The notes under the pieces are model-generated. The model was given only the letters and a program-made list of their open reading frames with translations, had not been told where the DNA came from and did no database searches. This document shows positions 41,687-50,527 of a stretch of 64,000 nt of DNA, piece after piece. How positions within the stretch are numbered: the stretch's first letter is position 1; the number at the start of each line of letters is the position of its first letter. Made by a program: the position numbers and the translations under genes. Where the stretch lies: NCBI RefSeq assembly GCF_900312995.1, contig NZ_ONZI01000002.1:372001-436000 (forward strand). The letters run 5' to 3'. The DNA is from Kushneria phyllosphaerae. Lineage in GTDB: Bacteria; Pseudomonadota; Gammaproteobacteria; Pseudomonadales; Halomonadaceae.

Positions 41687-42406
41687 TCACTCTTGACCGG
41701 GGGTATTAAACAGTTGCTGAATCTGCTCGATCAGAGCATCGGTCGCACTGCCCAACCACCAGTGAAGGCCGCCATAAACGGCCAGGCAGAACACGACAAT
41801 GGCCAGAAGATACACCCAGAACGGAATTTCATAGCGCAGCAGCTGCCCGACCTGGTCAGGCAGTTTCCAGCTTTCACTGATGCCGGCGTCATGATGGCGA
41901 TAACGCGCGATATCCTGACCCAGCGTGTTGGCGATGTAGCGAAGCTGTTCCCGATTCTCCAGGCTGTATTTGCCCTCAAAGCCCAGCGCCAGGCAAAGGT
42001 GATAAACCTCCAGCACATCCAGATTGCCTCGTACGTCCGAGCGAAGCGTATCCAGACGGTCATAGAACCCTTCACCGGCGAGATGCACGCCAAAGTAGCG
42101 GTACTGGAACGGATGCAGCTCGACATGTTCACGAATATTGCCCACGCCCCCCTTGAGCACGCTCTCGTCCAGAAAGGCACACAGCGCATACTGGGCATCC
42201 TGTACAGCGTCGGCACTGTAGTTTTCACCGCGGGCACGCTCTTCAAAATCCTTGAGCCACCGGTCAACGCTCTCCAGAAATCGTTCGACGCTTTCAGCCT
42301 GCTGGCCGCGCCGGACCATCAGCACCATGGAGATGAAATCGCGGGAGAGATATTTCAGGGTTCGGGGAGCGGCCTCATCGACCGGCCGGGCAAGGGCTTC
42401 GTTCAT
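41687..42406 (-). CDS. tssL: T6SS membrane complex component TssL (DotU family)
   Basis: A 239-residue tail-anchored protein. The cytoplasmic domain has YALCAFLDESVLKGGVGNIREH, FFxxL-type FGVHLAGEGFYDRLDTL, and LDVLEVYHLCLALGFEGKYSL, the DotU core. A single C-terminal helix (PFWVYLLAIVVFCLAVYGGL) lies at about residues 192-212. No OmpA extension follows, so this is the short form, and the OmpA function may be carried by the TssM-OmpA hybrid nearby. Start overlaps the tssK stop by four bases; tssM follows seven bases after the stop. Confidence 0.95.
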   Translation of the reverse strand: MNEALARPVDEAAPRTLKYLSRDFISMVLMVRRGQQAESVERFLESVDRWLKDFEERARGENYSADAVQDAQYALCAFLDESVLKGGVGNIREHVELHPFQYRYFGVHLAGEGFYDRLDTLRSDVRGNLDVLEVYHLCLALGFEGKYSLENREQLRYIANTLGQDIARYRHHDAGISESWKLPDQVGQLLRYEIPFWVYLLAIVVFCLAVYGGLHWWLGSATDALIEQIQQLFNTPGQE

Positions 42407-43749
42407 TTCATTACCGCCATGAGTTCAATGCTGAGGTTGGTGAACCCGCTGGGCACATAGAAGGCAATCGCCTGGGCCTGCATCATGCGTTCATAAACGT
42501 TGCCCCGGGGTTCAAGGGCAAAATAATGGTTGTCCAGCCTGGCCGGGATGGCACTGGGCAGACGAGATGCATGGGTCAGCGTGCCGCCGGGCATTGCCGT
42601 GTTGACCACGACTTCGATGTCCTCCGGGGAGCCAACCTTGAAGGCCCGAGGCACCAGTTCAAGAATGCGCGCGCCGGGCATGTCGGCATGCACGCTGATA
42701 TAGAAATCAGCATCCTTGAGGCGAGCATCGTTGAGCCGCCCGACATAGTAGGAGGGGCGGGTCTGCTCAAGCGGAATGGGGATGTACTGGTTGGGCACGA
42801 CAACGTCGAGCAGCTCCCGAACGACCTGCTCGAGTCGCAGCAGCGAAGGCGCCGGATCGTGATGGTCGTATTCAGGAATATCGGCCAGCGCATGCGACAT
42901 CGAAAAGGTCATTAGACTCGCGGCAAGTTCTGCCAGAAAGTGATAGAGCCTTTCAGGATGAACCCCCGTATGGGTCACGAGATGCGACAGCTGGGGGTAG
43001 GCTCGATTAATGGTGTAGAGCAGCCAGAAAAGCGTGACGTCACTGGAACCGAACTCGGCCACCTGGTCGGCGCGTTCGCGCCGACGTCCTGACAGGGCTT
43101 CGCTGCGCGCCTGAAGCATGCCGATCAGCCGATTACCAATGTCCAGGGGCAATGACGAAGAGAAAAGATGCAGTGAAGGCGGCATGAATTCGCGCGTTTC
43201 AAGGCTGAACCCCCCGGCGGCATTGCGTTTTAACAGGGCAATCGGACAACTGGTATAACCATCCAGGCTGTCACCTTCCATCAGGAGAGTGACATTGAGC
43301 TCCAGTGTCCCCAGCTCATTTTCGAGCGACCCTTCATTCAGATCGACCATCGAGTCAAAGCGCTGAATAAAACGACGATGACCACTGCGCGGTCCATTTT
43401 CATTCAGATAGCTGGGCGCCCAGGGCTCTACCACCCTGAGTGCCGCATAAATCCGCACTTCAGCGTTACGCGACAGTTCATTGAGATCACGCCCGAGAGG
43501 CAGCGGGTCATGCTGGGGTGCATCCACCAGCGTGCCGTCAGGGAAAACCAGCTTGAGGCGAGTCAGTCGAAGAGTGCCCTGCTCCAGCGCCCCCTCATCG
43601 ATGGCAAGCTGCTGTACCCCCCAGTGAAACGGCGTCTGGGACTGTCGCGCCGCGGCCTGCTGGCGCTGATGAAATTCGTCCTGATACTGAAAATGCTGGG
43701 GAAGAAGGAACATGCCTTCTGACCACATGATGCGATTACGCTTGCTCAC
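42403..43749 (-). CDS. tssK: T6SS baseplate component TssK
   Basis: A 448-residue baseplate-membrane connector. Landmarks are IMWSEGMFLLPQHFQYQDEFHQ at the N-terminus (given here as MWSEGMFLLPQHFQ), FSLETREFMPPSLHL in the middle, YTINRAYPQLSHLVTHTGVHPE, and VVPNQYIPIPLEQTRP with KLVPRAFKVGSPEDIE-like sequence near the end. TssK trimers join the TssFGE wedge to TssL and TssM. The start codon is GTG at 43749. It lies 86 bp after tssJ. Confidence 0.95.
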   Translation of the reverse strand: MSKRNRIMWSEGMFLLPQHFQYQDEFHQRQQAAARQSQTPFHWGVQQLAIDEGALEQGTLRLTRLKLVFPDGTLVDAPQHDPLPLGRDLNELSRNAEVRIYAALRVVEPWAPSYLNENGPRSGHRRFIQRFDSMVDLNEGSLENELGTLELNVTLLMEGDSLDGYTSCPIALLKRNAAGGFSLETREFMPPSLHLFSSSLPLDIGNRLIGMLQARSEALSGRRRERADQVAEFGSSDVTLFWLLYTINRAYPQLSHLVTHTGVHPERLYHFLAELAASLMTFSMSHALADIPEYDHHDPAPSLLRLEQVVRELLDVVVPNQYIPIPLEQTRPSYYVGRLNDARLKDADFYISVHADMPGARILELVPRAFKVGSPEDIEVVVNTAMPGGTLTHASRLPSAIPARLDNHYFALEPRGNVYERMMQAQAIAFYVPSGFTNLSIELMAVMK

Positions 43750-43835
43750 TTGAACCCATCCCGAACGCCGCCGCGTTTGCCGTTATGCTGTCAGCACACT
43801 GATGCGGGGCACCAATGCCACTACCCGATGTCCTG

Positions 43836-44402
43836 TCAATGAACACTGCTGCCCTGCCCCTGACGGTTGATCAGATCATCCCCCCTTTCGAGCTCAATCC
43901 GATCGTTGACAAGCCGTATCCGAATGCCATCGGATGCGCTTAAAAGACCATCTCGACGCAGCTCATCGGCGTCCAGCGCCACATGCCATACGTTCTGTTC
44001 CGTATGCCGAAAGAAGGCTGCAATGCCCACGTAGCGGGTTTTTTGATCCAGAGCCGCCACATCAATTTTTTCATCATTGGGCAGTAGTGTGAGCTCGCGC
44101 TGAGAAATCAGTGCGCTGCCCAGCGCATCGTCAGCGTCACGCCAGAGCTGGTCGGGAGCAGCCGTTGCAAAGGGCGGCAGCGCCTCAAGCTGATAAAGGC
44201 GCACCACAACCGACAGTGGCTCACCCTGAGCATCCGGATTCAGCGAGGTGTCACTATCGATGACCACTCTCACGCGCTCCTGATTTCCGAGCAGGTCACC
44301 TGCCCAGGAATCACTCATTCGATTACTGACCCGATCAGCAACACCACAGCCCGCGATCAAAAAAGTCATAAAAAGTATTAATACCGAACGCATTGCTGAC
44401 AT
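43836..44402 (-). CDS. tssJ: T6SS outer-membrane lipoprotein TssJ
   Basis: A 188-residue lipoprotein with signal MRSVLILFMTFLIAG and lipobox IAGC (Cys19 counting from the ATG at 44402). The mature transthyretin-like fold has VRVVIDSDTSLNPDAQGEPLSVVVRLYQL, split here as DSDTSLNPDAQGEPLSV and VVRLYQLEALPPF, then LISQRELTLLPNDEK and GIAAFFRHTEQNVWHV. TssJ anchors TssM at the outer membrane. It is the first core gene of the leftward operon. Starts at GTG 44405, ATG 44402 and ATG 44393 are all possible; none has a clear ribosome site. Confidence 0.92.
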   Translation of the reverse strand: MSAMRSVLILFMTFLIAGCGVADRVSNRMSDSWAGDLLGNQERVRVVIDSDTSLNPDAQGEPLSVVVRLYQLEALPPFATAAPDQLWRDADDALGSALISQRELTLLPNDEKIDVAALDQKTRYVGIAAFFRHTEQNVWHVALDADELRRDGLLSASDGIRIRLVNDRIELERGDDLINRQGQGSSVH

Positions 44403-44501
44403 CACTAACGCCCCGGGTTAAATGGGTCCTTGATCGAGGAAAAGACATGGCTGCCATAACCTCGGTAAAATATCATGACGTACTTTATCAGATTAAATCG
44501 C

Positions 44502-44507
44502 TATAAT
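44502..44507 (+). promoter_or_regulatory. Possible -10 box upstream of the second NlpE-like gene
   Basis: A perfect TATAAT 57 bp before the ATG at 44565 in an A/T-rich divergent region between tssJ and this gene. I find no matching -35, so it is only suggestive. Confidence 0.3.
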
Positions 44508-44564
44508 CCGCCACGATATTAACTTAATATTACCAAAAGATACTTTTGAATACACAGGGGACCC

Positions 44565-45041
44565 ATGAAAGCACTAATTCTGATATCGACCATGATGACA
44601 GTCCTTCTATGGGTAACCGGCTGCGCTTCAACACCTTCCAGCCAGGTTCATGCCATCAAGGTCGCGGAGCGTTTTGAAGGGACACTGCCCTGCCCGGATT
44701 GTCACGGCGTCGTCACCGACCTTGTCATCCGTCGTGATCCCGTCACTGGTGCCCCTGACAATTTTTACCTGCACGAGGTCAGGATCGATGCCCCGGGTGG
44801 CCAGCGCGTCAATACCATCTGGGGACGGTGGCGCCTCGAGCATGATCTCTTTGATGAAGAGAACCAGCGCTACCGACTTGCGCCAGAGATTGGCGCCCCC
44901 CGTCTTATGCTGATTCGCGCAGATGGCACCCTTCAACCCGCTGACAATGAAGGCCGGGGCGTCACCAACGATGAGGGCGAGCCGGCCCTGCTAAAGCCCA
45001 TGACACCTGACCTTTCCATAGCTGCCATGCCGTCTTCCTGA
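44565..45041 (+). CDS. NlpE-like lipoprotein inside the T6SS cluster
   Basis: A 158-residue lipoprotein. Signal MKALILISTMMTVLLWVTGC ends in the lipobox VTGC with Cys20. The mature domain carries FEGTLPCPDCHGVVTDLVIR, the NlpE N-terminal motif with its CxxC, then LHEVRIDAPGGQRV and WRLEHDLFDEENQRYRL. It is a single-domain NlpE like the one at 11021-11458 but diverged from it. Its position between the two halves of the T6SS might link secretion to envelope stress sensing, which is inference. It is divergent from tssJ. Confidence 0.75.
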   Translation: MKALILISTMMTVLLWVTGCASTPSSQVHAIKVAERFEGTLPCPDCHGVVTDLVIRRDPVTGAPDNFYLHEVRIDAPGGQRVNTIWGRWRLEHDLFDEENQRYRLAPEIGAPRLMLIRADGTLQPADNEGRGVTNDEGEPALLKPMTPDLSIAAMPSS

Positions 45042-45258
45042 AGCCTTTGGGTACTGAATGCCAACGGTCAAAAAGCGAATGACAATGGAATATCAGCTTA
45101 AAGGCATGTCAAAATTAGCCCGGAAAATAACAGAAGCTTTAATGCAGTGGTACATCGATTAGTTATTTTAATAAAAGCTGATGCAAGGTAGCGCCTGTCA
45201 GCCCTCGCATGACGCGGCCCATAGGCAAGGCATCTGCAACCATGGTCAGGAAAACGCG

Positions 45259-46017
45259 ATGACTCAGTCCTTCGATGTTGAAACGTTCATTCAGGCGAGA
45301 AAACGCACCCGTGTGATTTCGGATCTGCTCCGGACGAAGGCCAGTGATCACCTGTCCACACTGGCACCATTGGTCAGGCCGCAACCCTTGTTCGGGGAAT
45401 ATCTACAGGGCGCACCACGAGGCAGCGGGCGGGAAAGCCAGCACCATTTCAAGGCGTTTCGAACCCTGTTTGACAAGCATGCCGGTGCACAGCCCTTCAA
45501 TCTGATGAATGAGCTGGATATCCCGCTGAACGTGACCAGCTCGACACCGGCGCTTTTTGCACTGGAATACGATCTTGCCCTTACGTCTGACGAAAGGATC
45601 AGTGTTAGCAGCCCGGTACGCTGGGTGGTGGGCTATGCCTCCTTTGAACCGAGTCGCTTTCGGGAGGTGATCGGTGACCCCAATCGCAGCAGCGCCGAGC
45701 TGCAACGCTTTCTGGTGCACTATCTGATGCTGTTTCATTGCTTCAGCAAGGCAGAAGGGCTGGGGAGACTGCTGCGGGATCTGCGTTTTCCCATCAGCTT
45801 TCAACGTCTTGAGGGGTTTGGTGACCTCCCCTTTTGCATCATGGGCTCACCCATCGATGCAATACTGCCGGATGAAAGCATTATTCGTCAGAGCACCGAG
45901 ATCTCAGGCAGCCAAAGCTTTGAAGAACTAATCGATGAAGACGCTCTCGACACCATGCAGGACGACCTGCGCGAGCAGCTTCTTGTGGCCATGCGCGACA
46001 TGCCCCCCAAAACATGA
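45259..46017 (+). CDS. T6SS-linked protein of unknown function upstream of tssB
   Basis: A 252-residue soluble protein, first gene of the tssBCEFGH transcript and 65 bp before tssB. No signal peptide or membrane segment. Recognisable features are limited: MTQSFDVETFIQARKRTRVI, RWVVGYASFEPSRFREVIGD, FLVHYLMLFHCFSKAEGL, and an acidic C-terminal EELIDEDALDTMQDDLREQ. I do not recognise a family. Start at 45259 has AGGAAA upstream; the frame to 45181 has no better site. Its conserved position would suggest a role in sheath or baseplate assembly, but this is inference. Confidence 0.6.
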   Translation: MTQSFDVETFIQARKRTRVISDLLRTKASDHLSTLAPLVRPQPLFGEYLQGAPRGSGRESQHHFKAFRTLFDKHAGAQPFNLMNELDIPLNVTSSTPALFALEYDLALTSDERISVSSPVRWVVGYASFEPSRFREVIGDPNRSSAELQRFLVHYLMLFHCFSKAEGLGRLLRDLRFPISFQRLEGFGDLPFCIMGSPIDAILPDESIIRQSTEISGSQSFEELIDEDALDTMQDDLREQLLVAMRDMPPKT

Positions 46018-46082
46018 TTTTTGCCCTATCGAATCGCAATGATCCGTCAACCCCCTTGCCATAACGAGAGAGGACCCCTTTC

Positions 46083-46619
46083 ATGGCCAGAAACGATAGT
46101 ACTCAGCACAAGCTTTCACGCGTGCGCGCCCCCCGGGTTCACCTGACCTACGACGTCGAAATCGGCGAGAGCACCGAAAAGAAGGAGCTGCCGTTCGTGG
46201 TCGGCGTCATGGGTGACTACTCCGGCAATCCCCTCGAACCGCTACCGCGGCTCAAGGATCGCAAGTTCGTCAATATTGATCGTGACAACTTCGATAATGT
46301 CATGAAGGGCATCAAGCCGCGTCTGAACTATCGGGTCGATAACACCCTGACCAATGACGGGACCCAACTGCCGGTAGAGCTCAATTTCAACCGTATGGAA
46401 GATTTCGAGCCGCAGGAAGTGGTGCGTCAGGTCGAACCGCTGCGCAAGCTGCTGGAAGTCCGCAGCAAGCTGGCAGACCTTCGCAACAAGATGGGAGGCA
46501 ACGACCGGCTGGAAGAGCTCTTGATGGATGTTTTGCAAAACACTGACAAGCTCAAGACGCTTGGCGAAGAGCTTGGCCGTGAAGCGGCCGCCACCAGCCC
46601 GCAGAAAGACAAGGAATAA
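46083..46619 (+). CDS. tssB: T6SS contractile sheath small subunit TssB (VipA)
   Basis: A 178-residue sheath protein. Core blocks are HLTYDVEIGESTEKKELPFVVGV (as HLTYDVEIGESTEKKELPFV), GDYSGNPLEPLPRLKDRKFV, NYRVDNTL and ELNFNRMEDFEPQEVVRQV, which is classical VipA. The C-terminal helix includes LLEVRSKLADLRNKMGG. It pairs with TssC to build the contractile sheath around Hcp. A GAGAGG site precedes the ATG, and tssC begins 11 bp after the stop. Confidence 0.97.
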   Translation: MARNDSTQHKLSRVRAPRVHLTYDVEIGESTEKKELPFVVGVMGDYSGNPLEPLPRLKDRKFVNIDRDNFDNVMKGIKPRLNYRVDNTLTNDGTQLPVELNFNRMEDFEPQEVVRQVEPLRKLLEVRSKLADLRNKMGGNDRLEELLMDVLQNTDKLKTLGEELGREAAATSPQKDKE

Positions 46620-46630
46620 CAGGAGCAATC

Positions 46631-48130
46631 ATGGCCGAGAATCAGACTGACCAGCAGACCCAGGGCGAGGCCCACGACGTTTTCGCCCCCGAATCGTCGC
46701 TGCTTGACAACATTATCTCAGAAAGCCGTGTGGCTCGTTCAGAGTCCGAGCGCAGCCGTACGCGCGACTTGATCGACGAGCTGGTTCATCAGGTACTTGA
46801 TGGCGAAGTCACGCCCAGCAAGGATTTGATCGCCGTACTCGACTCACGAATTGCCGAAATCGACTCGCTTTTATCCGAGCAGCTCAACGAGATCATGCAC
46901 GCCGGCGAGTTCCAGCAGCTTGAATCCTCATGGCGCGGGCTCAAGTACCTGACCGATCAGACCGAAACCAGCACCAACATGAAAATTCATGTGCTGAATG
47001 CGTCGAAAAAGGATCTGGTCAAGGACTTGAAGTCAGCCTCTGAATTTGATCAGAGCGCGCTGTTCAAGAAGGTTTATGAAGAAGAATATGGCACCTTCGG
47101 CGGCGCGCCCTACGGGATGCTGATCGGGGATTACGAGTTTGGCCGCCATCCTCAGGACATGTACCTGCTCGAGCAGGTTTCTCACGTGGCCGCCGCGGCG
47201 CATGCACCGTTCATCTCCTCGGCCTCATCCGAACTCTTTGGCTGGGATTCCTTTACCGACATGTCCGGGCCCCGCGACCTGTCAAAGATCTTCGACACCG
47301 TCGAATATGCCAAGTGGAAATCGTTTCGTAACTCCGAAGACGCCCGCTATGTGGGTTTGACCCTGCCGCATGTACTGGGTCGACTGCCCTACGGTGAGGA
47401 GACCACACCGGTCGAGGAATTCAACTTCACCGAAAACGTCGATGGACGTGATCACAACCGTTATCTGTGGATGAACGCGGCATACACCATGGGTGCGCGC
47501 GTCAATGACGCCTTTTCGAAATATGGCTGGTGTGTGGCCATTCGTGGCGTCGAAGGTGGCGGTCTGGTCGAGGATCTTCCGACACACACCTTCCAGACTG
47601 ACGATGGTGAAGTGGCGCTCAAGTGTCCGACCGAAATCTCGATCACCGATCGTCGCGAGAAGGAGCTATCGGATCTGGGCTTCATTCCCCTGGTGCACTG
47701 CAAGGGCACCGACTATGCCGCCTTTTTCGGTACACAATCAGCACAGCTGCCCAAGCACTACAACACGGACGTGGCCAATGCCAACGCCCGGCTGTCTTCG
47801 CAGCTGCAGTACATCTTTGCCACGTCACGCATCGCCCACTTCATGAAAGCGATCATGCGCGACAAGGTCGGCAGCTTTGCATCACGCCAGAGCGTCGAGG
47901 ACTACCTCAATGAATGGCTGTCGCAATACGTGCTGCTCGATGACAACGCCGGTCAGGAAGCCAAGGCGCAGTATCCGTTGCGCGAAGCACGCGTCGAAGT
48001 CGCCGAGGTGCCCGGCAAGCCCGGCGCCTACAAGGCCGTCACCTTCCTGCGCCCGCACTATCAGCTTGATGAGCTGACCGCGTCGCTGCGATTGGTCTCG
48101 GAGCTACCGCAGTCCACACGCGGCTCATAG
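46631..48130 (+). CDS. tssC: T6SS contractile sheath large subunit TssC (VipB)
   Basis: A 499-residue sheath protein with LIDELVHQVLDGEVTPSKD near the start, FQQLESSWRGLKYLTDQTET, YEEEYGTFGGAPYGMLIGDY, PFISSASSELFGWDSF, YLWMNAAYTMGARVNDAFSK and HCKGTDYAAFFGTQS. The C-terminal sheath handshake region (EARVEVAEVPGKPGAYKAVT) is intact. TssC provides the ClpV-interacting N-terminal helix in some systems. Length is normal for the family. A small hairpin separates it from tssE. Confidence 0.97.
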   Translation: MAENQTDQQTQGEAHDVFAPESSLLDNIISESRVARSESERSRTRDLIDELVHQVLDGEVTPSKDLIAVLDSRIAEIDSLLSEQLNEIMHAGEFQQLESSWRGLKYLTDQTETSTNMKIHVLNASKKDLVKDLKSASEFDQSALFKKVYEEEYGTFGGAPYGMLIGDYEFGRHPQDMYLLEQVSHVAAAAHAPFISSASSELFGWDSFTDMSGPRDLSKIFDTVEYAKWKSFRNSEDARYVGLTLPHVLGRLPYGEETTPVEEFNFTENVDGRDHNRYLWMNAAYTMGARVNDAFSKYGWCVAIRGVEGGGLVEDLPTHTFQTDDGEVALKCPTEISITDRREKELSDLGFIPLVHCKGTDYAAFFGTQSAQLPKHYNTDVANANARLSSQLQYIFATSRIAHFMKAIMRDKVGSFASRQSVEDYLNEWLSQYVLLDDNAGQEAKAQYPLREARVEVAEVPGKPGAYKAVTFLRPHYQLDELTASLRLVSELPQSTRGS

Positions 48131-48146
48131 TCAGGAATAAATGAAA

Positions 48147-48173
48147 AGGCATCGGGAGCCTCTCTCGATGCCT
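48147..48173 (+). other. Hairpin in the tssC-tssE spacer
   Basis: 8-bp stem AGGCATCG / CGATGCCT around an 11-base loop, 17 bp past the tssC stop, without a T tract. It could reduce expression of downstream baseplate genes relative to the sheath genes or protect the tssBC mRNA. Confidence 0.45.
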
Positions 48174-48209
48174 GCCTGATAGCCACCGTACTGAAGGAGC
48201 GCGCCCTTC

Positions 48210-48692
48210 ATGAGTGACACCCTGCAAATGGTGCCGACCCTGCTGGATCGACTGCTCGACGACGAGCCTGCACGATCGAGTGAATCGCGGCCGGGGCACC
48301 TGTGCTCGCTGAACGAATACAAGGCAAGCGTCGTGCGTGACCTTGAGCTGCTGGTCAACACTCGTCGCGAGCTCCTGGCCCGCGAACTGGATGACTGGCC
48401 TGCCCTTCAGGGCACTCTGCTCGATTATGGCCTGCCTGACTTTATCAGCCGAGGGCTACACAGCAGCGAGGACCGACGCCTGATTCAGCGCCAGCTTGAG
48501 CGCACCATTGAACATGGAGATCGACGTTTCAGCAGCGTCAGGGTACGCCTGCTCAATCAGGAGCATCACGAGCGCGTATTGCAGTTTCGTGTTGAAGCCG
48601 TCCTGTCACTGAGCGAAGTCTCACAGCGGGTTGCCTTTGATGCCGTGCTTCAGGTGACCACCCGTCAATACAAGGTATCGAATCTGACCTGA
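48210..48692 (+). CDS. tssE: T6SS baseplate component TssE (gp25-like)
   Basis: A 160-residue protein with the gp25/lysozyme-like wedge fold. It has LLDRLLDDEP, VVRDLELLVNTRRELLARE, LLDYGLPDFI, and FSSVRVRLLNQEHHERVLQFRVEA split as FSSVRVRLLNQ and VLQFRVEAVL, the family order. It forms a wedge with TssF and TssG. AAGGAG lies about 12 bases before the ATG. Its TGA shares one base with the tssF ATG. Confidence 0.93.
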   Translation: MSDTLQMVPTLLDRLLDDEPARSSESRPGHLCSLNEYKASVVRDLELLVNTRRELLARELDDWPALQGTLLDYGLPDFISRGLHSSEDRRLIQRQLERTIEHGDRRFSSVRVRLLNQEHHERVLQFRVEAVLSLSEVSQRVAFDAVLQVTTRQYKVSNLT

Positions 48693-50527
48693 TGCTCGAC
48701 GATCTGCTTCCCTACTACGAAAAGGAACTCTCGCACCTGCGCTTTCTGGGTCAGGAGTTTGCTGGACGTTACCCAAAGATCGCCTCCCGCCTGCTGCTGG
48801 AGGGGGATCACTGCGAAGACCCGCATGCCGAGCGCATGATCGAGTCCTTTGCCTTTTTAAGTGCGCGCGTACACAAAAAGCTCGATGACGACTTTCCCGA
48901 AATCGTCGAGTCCTTTCTGGACGTGCTCTATCCCCACTATCTTCGCCCCACGCCATCGATGTCGATTGTCGAGTTCGAGCCGGGCAAGCAGACATCGCTG
49001 ATCGGGCGCTACCATGTCCCGCGCCACAGCCTTCTGCACTCGCGTCCGGTGGGCGATACCTTCTGCCGTTTTCGCACCTGCTATCCCGTCGATGTCTGGC
49101 CCATCGCCGTCACGGATGCCAGCATGAAAAGGCTGGAGCGCTCGGCTTTCAATGCCCACGGCAATGAGCACGTGGCACGCCTGAGCCTCTCTCTGGAAAG
49201 TCTTGGCAGTACCGATTTCGCCCAGATGGAAGTCGATCGGCTGCGCTTTTTCCTGGATGGTGAAGGCGGCCTGATGCACACGCTGCATGAGCTTTTGTTC
49301 AATAACGTTGCACGGGTCAGTCTGAGTTTTATCGACAATGGCCAGCGCCGCGAGATGGCACTTGATCACGGTGCCATTACCCCGGTCGGTTTCAGCGCCG
49401 AAGAAGGTCTGATCGATTATTCATCACGCTCCTTCATGGGTTATCGGCTACTGCATGAATACTTCGTATTCCCCGAGAAGTTTCTCTTTTTCGATCTCAA
49501 TGGCATGGCCCGGCGACTGCGTGATCGTCCCATAACCGCCCTTCAGATCAACATTTCGTTTCATCAATATGACCAGGCAGACCAGCTGGCACGCCTGGAG
49601 CAGACGCTTGGCCGGCATAACTTCCGCCTGGGCTGCACTCCGATCGTCAACCTCTTCAGCCAGCAGGCCGAACCCGTTCGTCTGACCCATACCCGGCATG
49701 AATATCCGGTAGTTCCCGATGTGCGCCACGCGAGCTCAACGGAAATCGTGTCCATTGATGAGGTGACCCGCGTGATCCGCAGCGCGACTCGCGATGAGGT
49801 GACGCCCTGTTTACCCTTTTTCGAGCCCCGCGACAGCGATCATGGCAAACACCAGAGCTACTGGATCGGCCGGCGCGTCGCCGCCGCCAACGGTCGCGAT
49901 CCGGGCACCGACATGCGACTGCGAATCGTCGACCGCGAACTGGAGCTTCTGGAAAGCAGCAGCGACACCCTGAGTCTGCGTCTGACCTGCAGCAACCGTG
50001 ATCTCCCGGGATTGATGACCATCGGTCATCCGCAGGGAGATTTCACCATGGAGCAGGAGCAGGTCGTACAGCGCATCCGCGGTTTGAGAAAACCAACGAC
50101 ACCGGTGCGCCCGCCGCTGGGCAAGGGACGAATCTGGCGTCTGGTTTCGCATCTGTCACTCAACCATATGTCGCTGGTTAATGACGGACGCGAAGCTCTA
50201 ATGGAGCTTTTGTCGCTGTACAACTACCGCGAGACGTCAGCCACCCGCAAGCAGATCAATGGCATTACCGCCGTAGAGAGTGCCCCGGTCATGACGCGTA
50301 TCGGTCATCCACGGCCCTCTTTCGTGCGCGGCACCGGCATCACACTGACACTGGATGAAAGTCAGTTCACCGGCAGCGGCATCTATCTCTTTGCCATGGT
50401 GCTGGATCACTTTTTCGGCCTGTACTGCTCCCTGAACAGCTTCACCCAATTGACCCTGCGCTCGCACCAGCGCGAACAGCGAGTAGCCCAATGGCCTCCA
50501 AGAACCGGTACTCAGCCCCTGGTCTGA
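48692..50527 (+). CDS. tssF: T6SS baseplate component TssF
   Basis: A 611-residue protein (VasA/ImpG family). It begins LLPYYEKELSHLRFLGQEF, then PKIASRLLLEGDHCEDPH and ERMIESFAFLSARVHKKLDDD (written here in parts), which is the conserved TssF N-terminus. FVFPEKFLFFDLNGM and LGCTPIVNLFSQQAEPVRL sit in the middle, and IYLFAMVLDHFFGLYCSLNSF near the end. Length matches the family. The last 37 bp overlap tssG. Confidence 0.95.
   Translation: MLDDLLPYYEKELSHLRFLGQEFAGRYPKIASRLLLEGDHCEDPHAERMIESFAFLSARVHKKLDDDFPEIVESFLDVLYPHYLRPTPSMSIVEFEPGKQTSLIGRYHVPRHSLLHSRPVGDTFCRFRTCYPVDVWPIAVTDASMKRLERSAFNAHGNEHVARLSLSLESLGSTDFAQMEVDRLRFFLDGEGGLMHTLHELLFNNVARVSLSFIDNGQRREMALDHGAITPVGFSAEEGLIDYSSRSFMGYRLLHEYFVFPEKFLFFDLNGMARRLRDRPITALQINISFHQYDQADQLARLEQTLGRHNFRLGCTPIVNLFSQQAEPVRLTHTRHEYPVVPDVRHASSTEIVSIDEVTRVIRSATRDEVTPCLPFFEPRDSDHGKHQSYWIGRRVAAANGRDPGTDMRLRIVDRELELLESSSDTLSLRLTCSNRDLPGLMTIGHPQGDFTMEQEQVVQRIRGLRKPTTPVRPPLGKGRIWRLVSHLSLNHMSLVNDGREALMELLSLYNYRETSATRKQINGITAVESAPVMTRIGHPRPSFVRGTGITLTLDESQFTGSGIYLFAMVLDHFFGLYCSLNSFTQLTLRSHQREQRVAQWPPRTGTQPLV

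Noticed and set aside
44403..45258. Sigma-54 promoter for the divergent T6SS operons
   Set aside because: I looked for a GG-N10-GC type element upstream of tssJ and the tssB operon and found no convincing match.
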